NCBI RefSeq assembly: GCF_008274695.1
Contig: NZ_VTOU01000002.1
Coordinates: 558,001-622,000 of the forward strand
From: Sphingomonas montanisoli
Lineage (GTDB): Bacteria; Pseudomonadota; Alphaproteobacteria; Sphingomonadales; Sphingomonadaceae
Direction of reading: 5' to 3'
Length of the DNA stretch: 64,000 nucleotides
The translations under genes and the position numbers were made by a program. The notes beneath the pieces are model-generated. The model was not told the DNA's origin, did not search any database, and worked only from the letters and a program-made list of their open reading frames with translations. Below, piece by piece: positions 42,738 to 52,768 of this stretch (position 1 is its first letter; each line of letters begins with the position of its first letter).

Positions 42738-44398
42738 CAGCTGGTTTGCCGTCGATCGCCTTCGTCGGTGCCGGGCCGACGACGATCTATACCTTCTGCG
42801 CCTTCCTTAACGAGGTCGCCGGACCGGCCGAGGTCGTGATCTACGAGGATCAGCCCCGTGCCGGGCTCGGCACGCCCTATCGGCCAGGCTGGAACGACCC
42901 GGCGATGCTGTCGAACATCGCGAGCATCGAGATTCCGCCGATCGAGGAGACGCTGATCGCCTGGCTTGAGCGGCAGCCCCGCGCCCGGCTGGTGCGGCTC
43001 GGGATCGACCCCGACGAGATTGACGATCATGCCTTCTATCCGCGGCTCGCGCTCGGCGAATATTTCCTCGACCAATTCAACGCGCTGATCGACCGCGCCC
43101 GCGAGCAGGGTGTCAGGGTCGAGATCGCGACCTATACCCGGGTTACCGACATCAGCGCTGAGCCGGATGGCCTGCGTCTGAGCGTGACGCCGAAATATGG
43201 CGAATCCGCCGAGCTGTCGTTCGACCAGGTCGTGATCGCGACCGGTCATCAATGGCCCGAGGAGCCCGAGGTGCGGCCGGGCTATTTCCTCAGCCCCTGG
43301 CCCGCGACGGCGCTCCAGCGCGTCCCCGCGACGACGATCGGCATCCGCGGCAGTTCGCTGACTGCGATCGATGCCGCCGTTGCACTGGCGGTGGCGCATG
43401 GCACCTTCCTCGAAACCGAAGGCGATCCGATCGACTATCGGATTCATCCGGGGGCCGAGGCGTTCCGCGTGACGATGATGTCGCGCAAGGGGCTGCTGCC
43501 CGAGGCCGACTTCTATCACCCGGTCCCCTATGAGCCGCTCGCGATCTGCACCCCCGAGGCGATCGCGCGGCTGATCGCGGAAGATTGTCCGCAGCTGCTC
43601 GACCGGTCCTATGATCTGTTCAAGCGCGAGCTGGCGCAGGCCGACCCGGACTATTCAACGCATGTCGGCCTTGAGGCGCTGGCGCTCGAGGACTTCGCCG
43701 AGCGCTATTTCGCCGATCGCGCCGCCGTCGACCCGTTCGACTGGGCGGTCGACAATCTCGCCGAGGCCAAGGCCAACTACGAGAGCGAGACCACGGTGCC
43801 GTGGCGCTATGCGATCCTGCGCATGCACGAGGTGATCGCCGAGATCGTCCCTCACCTCGACGTCGACGCGCTCGAGCGGTTCAACCGCTATTTCAAACCG
43901 ATCTTCGTCGACGAATATGCCACCGTCCCGCATCTCTCGATCGAACGCCTGCTGGCGCTCCACCGCGCCGGCTGTCTCGATGTTGTTGCGCTCGGATCGA
44001 ACCACAAGGTGAACACCCATGGCGAGGAGCCCGGCGCGATCGTAACGATCGATGGCGAGAAGACACATTATCCCGTCTTCATCGACGCGATGGGCCAGCG
44101 CCCGCTCGGGCTCGAGAAATTCCCATTCCCTACCCTGCTTGAGCAGGGGATCGTCAACGATGCCGGCGATGGCGAAGACAATGCGCCGAAGGGCATCGCG
44201 GTCGACGAGCATTTCCATCCGGTGTCGGAGGATCCGGCGGCGGAGCGACTGTTCTGCCTCAGCATCCCTTTCATCCTCAGCCGCCACCCGTTCATCCAGG
44301 GCATCACCAGCTCGCACGAGATCGGCGCCATCGTCGGCGCCGATCTGGCGCGGTCGATCGCGGCGCCGGTCCCTGCCGTGGAGGGAGAGGCGGCATGA
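42734..44398 (+). CDS. FAD/NAD(P)-binding protein (HpyO-like family)
   Basis: A 554-residue flavoprotein. The first dinucleotide loop is IAFVGAGPTTIYTF, followed by EDQPRAGLGTPYRPG and MLSNIASIEIPP, then DQVVIATGHQWP. A large C-terminal part contains VDEYATVPHLSIERLLALH and FILSRHPFIQGITSSHEIG. It matches the PF13454-type FAD/NAD(P)-binding proteins; the substrate is unknown. It is coupled by 4-nt overlaps to the phasin-like and DUF1543 genes. Confidence 0.8.
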   Translation: MTAGLPSIAFVGAGPTTIYTFCAFLNEVAGPAEVVIYEDQPRAGLGTPYRPGWNDPAMLSNIASIEIPPIEETLIAWLERQPRARLVRLGIDPDEIDDHAFYPRLALGEYFLDQFNALIDRAREQGVRVEIATYTRVTDISAEPDGLRLSVTPKYGESAELSFDQVVIATGHQWPEEPEVRPGYFLSPWPATALQRVPATTIGIRGSSLTAIDAAVALAVAHGTFLETEGDPIDYRIHPGAEAFRVTMMSRKGLLPEADFYHPVPYEPLAICTPEAIARLIAEDCPQLLDRSYDLFKRELAQADPDYSTHVGLEALALEDFAERYFADRAAVDPFDWAVDNLAEAKANYESETTVPWRYAILRMHEVIAEIVPHLDVDALERFNRYFKPIFVDEYATVPHLSIERLLALHRAGCLDVVALGSNHKVNTHGEEPGAIVTIDGEKTHYPVFIDAMGQRPLGLEKFPFPTLLEQGIVNDAGDGEDNAPKGIAVDEHFHPVSEDPAAERLFCLSIPFILSRHPFIQGITSSHEIGAIVGADLARSIAAPVPAVEGEAA

Positions 44399-44895
44399 AG
44401 CTCTTCGCGATCTATATCGGCGGCGAGCATCCGGGTGCCAATATCGAGGTGCATGACGTCCGCTTCGTCGTCGCGTCCTCGATCCGCGACACCTATGATC
44501 GCCTGCGCGCCGACTGGTGGGGAACGCCCGGCACGCTCCATGTCGATTGCTGGGCCGAGATCGATCATGTCGACGGCTTCGATATCGCACTAAGACCCGA
44601 GCCCGCGACCGCGAAGGAGAAACTCTTCTTCGTCAATTTGGGCGGCTATGACGGCCAAGGCTTCGCCGAGCAGCACAAGAATATGTTCGTCGTCGCGACC
44701 TCGCCGACCGCCGCCAAGGCGCAGGCGCTCAGCGCCATCGAAGGCTGGACGGATGCGCATCGCGACGAACTCTATGAGGCCGATGGCATTTTCGCGCTCG
44801 ACCAAATGATCGGCGACCGCCTCCATATCCATCTGGTCCCGGGCGCGGACCGGCGTCCGCCCAAGTTCACCTGCGCCTATAAGCCGCTCAAATAG
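44395..44895 (+). CDS. DUF1543 domain protein
   Basis: A 166-residue protein in which the DUF1543 pattern appears twice: LFAIYIGGEHPGANIEVHDV and LFFVNLGGYDGQGFAEQHKN, each followed by a strand-helix segment. It looks like a tandem repeat. Function is unknown. It is the last gene of the katE-led coupled operon and is convergent with the transglutaminase gene 9 bp away. Confidence 0.83.
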   Translation: MKLFAIYIGGEHPGANIEVHDVRFVVASSIRDTYDRLRADWWGTPGTLHVDCWAEIDHVDGFDIALRPEPATAKEKLFFVNLGGYDGQGFAEQHKNMFVVATSPTAAKAQALSAIEGWTDAHRDELYEADGIFALDQMIGDRLHIHLVPGADRRPPKFTCAYKPLK

Positions 44896-44904
44896 GGCTT
44901 CGAT

Positions 44905-45744
44905 TCAGGCCGCGCTGACCCGGACTGAGACCTCCATGCCGGCGGCGTCCTCTGGTGCGCCGAGATAGCCGCCGGTGACCGGCATGATCTGACCATTGTG
45001 ACGGGCGACCGCGACCGGGATGAGATGGGCGTCGCCGACCCGCTGGTGGGTCGGGTCGAAAGTGATCCAGCCCGCGCCGGGCAGATAGACCTCCGCCCAG
45101 GCATGGGTCGAGCCGGGATCATCGGGCCGCTGCTCGGGATCGTGGAGATAGCCCGAGACGGCGCGCGCGCCGAAGCCGAGATGGCGCGCGGCCTCGATGA
45201 AGAGCGCGGCGATGTCGCGGCACGAACCGCTGCCGATCGCGAGCGTCTCGGCCGGGCTTTGCGTGCCTTCTTCATCCCTCACCCGGTAGGCGACGACCGG
45301 CGTGATGCCGGCATTGAGATCCTTGAGCAGCGCGAGCGGGTCGGACGCGACGAAGCCGCGCGCCCAGGTCGCGACGGCGTCGGCGTCCGCGCTCGCCACC
45401 GCAAGCGCGCCGAGGTCGATGCGGTCATCCTCCGAGTAGGCGAAGGGGTAGCTGTGCGCGTCGACCGCGATCGTGAAGATCGGGAAGGCCGGCGCGTCCT
45501 GCTCGACCGTCATGGTGATCGCGAGCGCGAGGTCGGCGCGCGGATCGCCGAAGCTGATCGTGGCGACGCGGTTGGCGAAGACGTCATCAGTCCAGTCGAT
45601 CGTCACGCCCGGGCCTGCATCGATGGTTAGTTCGATCAGCCGCAATTCGTTGCCGCCCCGCGGAGTGACGAGGAGACGGTGCGGCAGCAGCAAGACAGGG
45701 CGGTTGAATCGATAGTGAGTGGTGTGCTGGATGGAGAGGTGCAT
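44905..45744 (-). CDS. transglutaminase-like family protein
   Basis: A 279-residue cytosolic protein. An N-terminal beta domain (HTTHYRFNRPVLLLPHRLLV) precedes the papain-like core with Cys in GSGSCRDIAAL, His in STHAWAEVYLP and Asp in TFDPTHQRVG. Such proteins act as cysteine proteases or amidases. ATG 45744 has GAGAGG upstream. It is the last intact cargo gene before the island's AT-rich right end. Confidence 0.88.
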   Translation of the reverse strand: MHLSIQHTTHYRFNRPVLLLPHRLLVTPRGGNELRLIELTIDAGPGVTIDWTDDVFANRVATISFGDPRADLALAITMTVEQDAPAFPIFTIAVDAHSYPFAYSEDDRIDLGALAVASADADAVATWARGFVASDPLALLKDLNAGITPVVAYRVRDEEGTQSPAETLAIGSGSCRDIAALFIEAARHLGFGARAVSGYLHDPEQRPDDPGSTHAWAEVYLPGAGWITFDPTHQRVGDAHLIPVAVARHNGQIMPVTGGYLGAPEDAAGMEVSVRVSAA

Positions 45745-45995
45745 TACCGATCAACGCTCAGCCGCGAACGATAGCCCCTAAATATTGCGAAGCCCCGGCG
45801 CGGACGGCTCGCGAAGGCATATTTTCATTCAGCTACGGCGAAAACCGGAGGCGATTTTGCCTGAGAACGCGAGAAACTCCCGGGTTTCCGGGGTTCTCAT
45901 AGCCTTTCTAGATACTGGGAGTGGGCTACGTTCCAAAAACTGGATACGTATTCTGTACCGAATGAGCGTCGTTCGCTCAAAAAGCCCGGAAACGC
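45745..45995. other. AT-richer non-coding stretch in the island
   Basis: Clearly less GC-rich than the genes around it. It includes a small GAGCG-TCGTT-CGCTC hairpin near 45964-45978 and the transglutaminase promoter region. No gene or known element is supported. Confidence 0.5.
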
Positions 45996-46042
45996 TGGTG
46001 ACCCCTACGGGACTCGAACCCGTGTTTTCGCCGTGAGAGGGC
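45996..46042 (-). pseudogene. 3' half of tRNA-Glu (anticodon loop to CCA)
   Basis: On the minus strand the sequence runs GCCCTCTCACGGC (anticodon loop with CTC), then a perfect T arm ACGGGTTCGAGTCCCGT and AGGGGTCACCA. This is the 3' half of a bacterial tRNA-Glu. The 5' half, including D arm and 5' acceptor strand, is absent. Fragments reaching from the anticodon loop to CCA are typical attachment-site remnants of tRNA-targeting integrases. Confidence 0.82.
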
Positions 46043-46307
46043 TGCGAAATTCCAATTTTAGCGTATGTCCCTGTGCGTCATCGTTCGTCCATGATCTTGA
46101 AAAAAACTGAATTTTCCTGGTAGTTGATCGTCTTCGTCCATGGTCCTCCGACAACGGCTTTTTACACGGTTATTTTCGTGTTTTGGCCAAGCCACACGAC
46201 CTTGGACAGGCAGGATCAGATTACTCGTCGGTTGATAGAAAGCCCTATCACGACACGCTCGGCAAGAGGCGCACTTCCAATGGGCCTTCATTGGCGGGGT
46301 ATCGATC
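46043..46307. other. AT-rich island DNA without recognised gene
   Basis: Between the tRNA-Glu fragment and the integrase remnant. It contains A/T runs (GAAAAAAACTGAATTTTCC) and ATCATGATATCATC near 46305. No intact frame or RNA is recognised; it is probably degraded mobile-element sequence. Confidence 0.5.
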
Positions 46308-46708
46308 ATGATATCATCTTGGATATCGGAAGACGCGCGCGGGTGGGCGCTGGCTCGCCGCGCCGATGAGCCTTTGCTCGAATGCTGGCGGCACAAGCAG
46401 GTCGGCCCGGCCGAATGGGTTGGAGATCGCCGAGGAGAATGGACGTCGGCAGCAGAATTGACGCGACCATGGGCCGCGCTTTGCGAAAAGCTTGGGCTGG
46501 GCGGTGTCGTGCCTTACGCAATGCGGCATTCGTCGATTGTTCGAGGCATAGCGGCCGGATTGCCGATCAGATTGGTTGCCGCGAGCATGACACGATTGTG
46601 GCGATGATCGAGAAACATTATTCGCGTTGGATTGTCGAGGGACTCGAGGATCTGACAGCGAGGGCAATTATTCCTTCGAGCAGTGCGCCGGTTTCCCAGG
46701 CGGCGTAA
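46308..46708 (+). pseudogene. tyrosine integrase, C-terminal remnant with frameshift
   Basis: The first part reads TRPWAALCEKLGLGG and PYAMRHSSIVRGIAAGLPIR, the Arg-containing box of tyrosine recombinases. It then shifts frame near 46578-46590, and the second frame reads EHDTIVAMIEKHYSRWIVEG with the nucleophile Tyr (codon 46619-46621). The N-terminal and core-binding domains are missing. It lies 13 bp from the right attachment repeat, as expected for the island integrase. Confidence 0.8.
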
Positions 46709-46721
46709 CGGCGAGATGATA

Positions 46722-46734
46722 ACGGGGCATCCAG
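46722..46734 (+). repeat. island attachment repeat, right (attR core)
   Basis: ACGGGGCATCCAG, an exact copy of the tRNA-Gln 3' end at 24508-24520. It is not part of a tRNA here. It marks the right island boundary. Confidence 0.8.
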
Positions 46735-46931
46735 CCGTTTCCCGATATCGCGATTTCCGACGCTCCGTATTGGCCTTCCTGGTCCATGCGCGGCTTTCGC
46801 GCGTCTGGTGCCTAGGATTTCGCTATTGCAATATTGATTTTGCGATAACTTGACTGGCGCCGTTGGCTGACTTAGCCATGTGATCGTGGAGTCGGGCCCG
46901 TCAGAGGGCCGATGGGAGCGGGAGAGCGAGA

Positions 46932-48845
46932 GTGAGCGAAGCGAAGAAGGATGCCGCCTATATTCGGCGCGCGGTGGAGCTGGCGGATCCGAATGCGGTC
47001 AAGCTGGCGATGTTCCACATCACGCGTGACGAGGCGATCGCGGCGCTCCCCGTCGGGCCGAAGATGGACGCCGAACAGAAGGCATGGCTGACCGACAAGA
47101 CGGTCGCCTGGCTCGAGGCCAATGCCGGCCCCGCCGACTTGACCGAGCCGGAAGAGGCCGACCTGCGGCGCATGATGGACATGGTCACCGGCATTCCCAA
47201 CGGCGAAATGGAGTTCAACCTCCGCCGTGACCTGACCGGCTTCAAGGAATTCCCGTATATGGTCGATTGGACCAACGGGAAGCCCGAGATTCCCGAGGGG
47301 TTCAAGGTCGCGGTAATCGGCAGCGGCTTCGCGGGCATCGGCACCGGGGTTCAGCTCGACAATCTCGGCATTCCCTACACCGTCTATGAGCGTCGCGCCG
47401 ATCCGGGCGGCGTGTGGAACATCAATCGTTATCCCGACGTCCGCGTCGACACGATCTCGATCACCTACGAATTCCTGTTCGAGCGCGGCCATGAATGGTC
47501 CGAATATTTCGGCCGCGGCGCGGAGGTTCGTGAATATCTGCGCAAGGTTTCGAAGAAGCGTGGCGTCTTCGACAAGACACGCTTCGAGCATGACCTGAAG
47601 AAGGCGACATGGGACGAGGCGCGCAACGTCTGGAAGCTCGAGTTCGAGACGCCCGACGGGATCCTGAAGGAAGAGGCCAACGCGATCATCTCATGCGCGG
47701 GCCTGTTCGCGACTCCCAAGGTCGTCGAGTGGGAAGGGCAGGAGAACTTCAAGGGCGAGATCGTCCACACCGCCTTGTGGAACGATGACATCGATCTGAA
47801 GGGCAAGAAGATCGCGACGATCGGCCAGGGGTCGACCGGCATCCAGATGCTCGGCGCGCTTTCGCGCGAAGGCAGCGAGGTCACGGTGTTCCAGCGCACC
47901 GCGCAGTGGATGATGCCGCGCGAGAAATATGGCGAGGCGATGGAGCCCGAAGTGCAGTGGCTCGTCCACAATCTGCCGGGCTATTGGAACTGGTGGCGCT
48001 ACAGCGCGACCTCGGGCCTGTTCGAGACGCATGGCCTGATGCAGGTCGATCCCGAATGGCAGGCCAAGGGCGGCATCGTCAGCGAGGCGAACGACCAGAT
48101 CCGCAAGGATCTGACCGCCTATATGACCTACCAGCTCGGCGGGCGGCAGGACCTGATCGACAAGGTGATGCCCGATTACGCACCCTTCTCGCGTCGCCCG
48201 ATCGTCGACAATGGATGGTATAAGGCGCTGACCAACGACAATGTCGAGCTGGTCACCACCCAGATCAAACGGCTGGTCCCCGAGGGCGTCGAGACCGTCG
48301 ACGGCAAGGTTTATGAGGCCGACGTGTTCGTCACGGCCACCGGTTTCGACGTGGTGAAGTATCTCTGGCCGGCGGAATATACCGGCAAGGACGGTGTCGA
48401 CCTTCATCAGAAGTGGGACGAGGGCGATGGGCCGCGCGCTTATGTCGGCATGATGCACCCGGGCTTTCCAAATCTGTGGACGCTTTACGGCCCGAACTCG
48501 CAGCCCGTTTCGGGCGGCCCCGCCCAGCCGGTGTGGTTCGCGATCTGGTGCGGCTATGCGACCCAGTGCATCATCAAGATGCTTGAGACCGGCCATGCGC
48601 AGGTCGACGTCAAGCAGGACGCCTATGATCGCTACAATGCGGAGCTGGACGCCGAAGCGCACAAGCTGATTTCGATGAATGAGGTCGGCGGCGTCGGCAA
48701 GAACTACTACGTCAATACCGAGCACATGCGCCTGCAGGTCAACTCGCCGTTCTACAGCCCCTATTATCACAAGCTGTGCAGCACGCCTGTGTGGGACGAA
48801 CTGGAGATCACCGGCGCGCTGAAGGTGCCCGAAGCGGCTGAATAA
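46932..48845 (+). CDS. Baeyer-Villiger/flavin-containing monooxygenase
   Basis: A 637-residue class B flavoprotein. The FAD loop is VIGSGFAGIGTG (about 130-141), followed by RRADPGGVWNINRYPDVRVD. The BVMO fingerprint FKGEIVHTALW (273-283) fits FxGxxxHxxxW, and the NADPH loop is TIGQGSTGIQ. It inserts oxygen into ketones, steroids or similar compounds using NADPH and O2. A 110-residue N-terminal extension occurs in part of the family. The start is GTG 46932 after GGGAGCGGGAGAGCGAGA. It is the first gene right of the island. Confidence 0.92.
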   Translation: MSEAKKDAAYIRRAVELADPNAVKLAMFHITRDEAIAALPVGPKMDAEQKAWLTDKTVAWLEANAGPADLTEPEEADLRRMMDMVTGIPNGEMEFNLRRDLTGFKEFPYMVDWTNGKPEIPEGFKVAVIGSGFAGIGTGVQLDNLGIPYTVYERRADPGGVWNINRYPDVRVDTISITYEFLFERGHEWSEYFGRGAEVREYLRKVSKKRGVFDKTRFEHDLKKATWDEARNVWKLEFETPDGILKEEANAIISCAGLFATPKVVEWEGQENFKGEIVHTALWNDDIDLKGKKIATIGQGSTGIQMLGALSREGSEVTVFQRTAQWMMPREKYGEAMEPEVQWLVHNLPGYWNWWRYSATSGLFETHGLMQVDPEWQAKGGIVSEANDQIRKDLTAYMTYQLGGRQDLIDKVMPDYAPFSRRPIVDNGWYKALTNDNVELVTTQIKRLVPEGVETVDGKVYEADVFVTATGFDVVKYLWPAEYTGKDGVDLHQKWDEGDGPRAYVGMMHPGFPNLWTLYGPNSQPVSGGPAQPVWFAIWCGYATQCIIKMLETGHAQVDVKQDAYDRYNAELDAEAHKLISMNEVGGVGKNYYVNTEHMRLQVNSPFYSPYYHKLCSTPVWDELEITGALKVPEAAE

Positions 48846-48867
48846 GCGGCGGCCGGTCGAGACGGTG

Positions 48868-48906
48868 AAGGGCTCCCGCGATCATGTCGCGGGGGCCCTT
48901 TTTATT
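48868..48906 (+). terminator. rho-independent terminator of the BVMO gene
   Basis: AAGGGCTCCCGCGA pairs with TCGCGGGGGCCCTT (one central mismatch), followed by TTTTTATT. Confidence 0.88.
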
Positions 48907-48908
48907 TG

Positions 48909-50501
48909 TCAGCGTTCCGGGCAGATCGCGCGCAGGATGAAGACCTCCTTCGCCTTCAACTCCAGCAGATACCGACATTTCTGGGCTTCCAGTGCATCCA
49001 GCAACGCCGAGCGTGGTTCGGCGGAGAGCGGCACTGGCGCGTCCCAATCAACGTGGCTTGCAACGATATAGAAAGGTAATCCGCGTGGGGCTTCGGCGAG
49101 CAGCGCTTCCGCCGCCCCGTGATAGTCGTGGCGCAGCTGATAGAGGATACGCAGATCAAAGCCGCCGGGAAGCATTCGGCCTGCTTCTACTGCCGCCGCG
49201 ATACGATCATATGGTTGCTGCAAAAACGTCGGCGAGAACAGGCGCGGCGGGACCGGTGCTGATCGGGGATCCGCGAGACCAAAGATACGATGCCGGCCGA
49301 CCGCTGGGTCCTGGGTGCGATAATATTGGATCAAAGGTTGTGTGCCGCCCCACAGACCGATCGGCACGTCGCGCGGTTGCGCCAGCCAAGCGACGATCGG
49401 ATCATTCTCCTCGTGCGCGAAATGGGTGGTGAATGCCTTGGCGATCGTCATACCCGTCGCAGCGGCGGCAATCGCGCCCAGGAACAGGACAAGCGCAGTC
49501 CGTGCTGTGTGGGTGCGCCGTTGCTGGCCAGCGATCAGGATCTGCAGGGCATTGGCGAGTAGCAGCAGCGCAAAGCCGTGGAACCACGCGACGTGGCGTG
49601 GCGCAGTCGCGGGATATACGCCGAAGGCGGCGAGTGCGGTGCAGCTCAGCACAATGACGGCAAGGATCAGCAACAGCCGCTGCGTCGCCGCAGCGCGCCA
49701 TCCGGTCAGATTGATCAGAACGATCAAAGCAAGGACTGGCGCACGATTACCGAACAGACCCAAGATGGCGCTTGGTACCGCCAAGGCTGCGTGCTGGCCG
49801 CTTTGCCCATAAGCATTAGGGAAATTGTGTATCTGGACCGCGGAGCCATGTCGGATCAGCGCATAATACCCGACCGCGATGACCGCGAGTATCGCGGCGA
49901 AGCCCAGTTCCGATGCGGAGAAACGCCGGCGCCTGATAAAGGCTAAGACGGCCCAGCATCCAGTTGCGATGCCCGCGCTCAGGATGGTGGATATACCGCA
50001 GGCAATTCCCGCGACGAGGATCGCGAGGTCGGGCAAGGCGAATGGCGCGCGCCGCGACTTCGAGACGAACCAGGCTACGATAGTCGCAGTTCCGGCGATT
50101 TCGACCCCATAATATTTGAGCTCGGTGGCATAAATGGCGAGCGAGGGAACGAGCGCCGCGTAGAGCGCGACAACCGCCAATGCGATCCGAAATCCCACAA
50201 TCCGTGCGACGGCGATCGTCAACCCGGCGATTACGATCAGTGCCAAGGTAAGCCGCGCTGCAATTGGGTGGAGGCGCGCCACGCCCGAACAGATCAGATT
50301 GAACAGTGGCGGCGACGCCTGTGAATAATAAGGCAAGGGATCGATCAGTCCGGCGAGATCGCGAACCGGATAGTTCGCCATCGCCATCAGTTCGTCGAAC
50401 CAAAGCGACCGCTGAGCCGTACCAACGATGATAATGGCGAAGGCCAGCACAATCGCCACGCGCAAAATCGGCGCAAGCCGTATGGTCGTGATGCTGATCA
50501 T
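48909..50501 (-). CDS. polytopic glycosyltransferase-like (GT-C/GT39-type) membrane protein
   Basis: A 530-residue protein with about ten to twelve hydrophobic helices. The first loop carries SLWFDELMAMANYPVRDL, matching the acidic motif of GT-C lipid-linked sugar transferases. A C-terminal soluble domain follows from about residue 370. It may transfer a sugar from a polyprenyl donor in the periplasm. No sugar-biosynthesis neighbours are present, so the role is inferred from fold. Its codon use appears slightly less GC-rich than that of its neighbours. Confidence 0.68.
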   Translation of the reverse strand: MISITTIRLAPILRVAIVLAFAIIIVGTAQRSLWFDELMAMANYPVRDLAGLIDPLPYYSQASPPLFNLICSGVARLHPIAARLTLALIVIAGLTIAVARIVGFRIALAVVALYAALVPSLAIYATELKYYGVEIAGTATIVAWFVSKSRRAPFALPDLAILVAGIACGISTILSAGIATGCWAVLAFIRRRRFSASELGFAAILAVIAVGYYALIRHGSAVQIHNFPNAYGQSGQHAALAVPSAILGLFGNRAPVLALIVLINLTGWRAAATQRLLLILAVIVLSCTALAAFGVYPATAPRHVAWFHGFALLLLANALQILIAGQQRRTHTARTALVLFLGAIAAAATGMTIAKAFTTHFAHEENDPIVAWLAQPRDVPIGLWGGTQPLIQYYRTQDPAVGRHRIFGLADPRSAPVPPRLFSPTFLQQPYDRIAAAVEAGRMLPGGFDLRILYQLRHDYHGAAEALLAEAPRGLPFYIVASHVDWDAPVPLSAEPRSALLDALEAQKCRYLLELKAKEVFILRAICPER

Positions 50502-50550
50502 GACATGGCCCCTCCAGCTTACTTGCTAGGCGGTGCCGGCGGACAGCAAA

Positions 50551-50580
50551 AGCCCCCGGAAAGCAAGCTCGCCGGGGGCT
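50551..50580. terminator. terminator after typA
   Basis: AGCCCCCGG pairs with CCGGGGGCT (arms 50551-50559 and 50572-50580), with TTTTGC beyond it on the minus strand. It closes the typA transcript and lies 50 bp upstream of the next minus-strand gene. Confidence 0.8.
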
Positions 50581-50589
50581 GTTTGATTT

Positions 50590-52410
<1,821 letters not shown>

Positions 52411-52522
52411 GGTCTCGAATTCCTGAAGTATGGAGAAGTTGGCGGGCCCATATCGGATTTGGCGCGGCGCAACAAGGGCGGGCGCCGTCACGATCATCCT
52501 GACGGCCGCTGGGCGAAAAAAT

Positions 52523-52548
52523 GGGCCGGCTCCTTGGGGAACCGGCCC
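52523..52548. terminator. strong bidirectional terminator hairpin upstream of typA
   Basis: GGGCCGG-C-TCC, loop TTGG, GGA-A-CCGGCCC. On the minus strand it is followed by ATTTTTTC, on the plus strand by GAAAGTTTTT. No coding gene ends here, since typA and telA diverge. It may attenuate typA or end a short RNA. The rest of 52411-52768 has no gene except the tiny frame below. Confidence 0.75.
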
Positions 52549-52556
52549 GAAAGTTT

Positions 52557-52646
52557 TTAGGAGAGGATGCCTGAAAGGCCCGTCCCTTTTGTGGTGCAGT
52601 GGATGATTCGACAAATGTTGATGCAGCAAGCACGATTGCGTTTCAT
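52557..52646 (-). CDS. possible Cys-rich leader ORF upstream of typA
   Basis: A 29-codon frame from ATG 52646 to TAA 52559-52557 encodes MKRNRACCINICRIIHCTTK and then GTGLSGILS, with four Cys among its first 17 residues. It ends 9 bp before the terminator hairpin at 52523-52548, a classic leader-peptide/attenuator arrangement. No good Shine-Dalgarno precedes it. Existence as a gene is uncertain. Confidence 0.35.
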   Translation of the reverse strand: MKRNRACCINICRIIHCTTKGTGLSGILS

Positions 52647-52768
52647 GCAATTTGCGACGATTTCACTTTCTGCAACTCGCGCCGGGCCGAAACGATCCCG
52701 AGACCGTATCGCTTGAATAATGCACCTGAGGCGGCCATCTTGGCTGCCGGAATAGGGAGACCCAGCGA

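Larger units (their letters stand above)
24520..46734. mobile_element. 22.2-kb tRNA-Gln genomic island carrying a stress-response gene set
   Basis: The boundaries are the 13-bp direct repeat at 24508-24520 and 46722-46734. A tyrosine-integrase remnant (46308-46708) sits 13 bp inside the right repeat. The interior holds gene fragments (exonuclease III, tRNA-Glu, monooxygenase), many accessory stress genes and EcfG-type promoters. Normal housekeeping genes flank it on both sides. With the integrase frameshifted, the island is probably immobile by its own means. Cargo is described gene by gene below. Confidence 0.8.
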
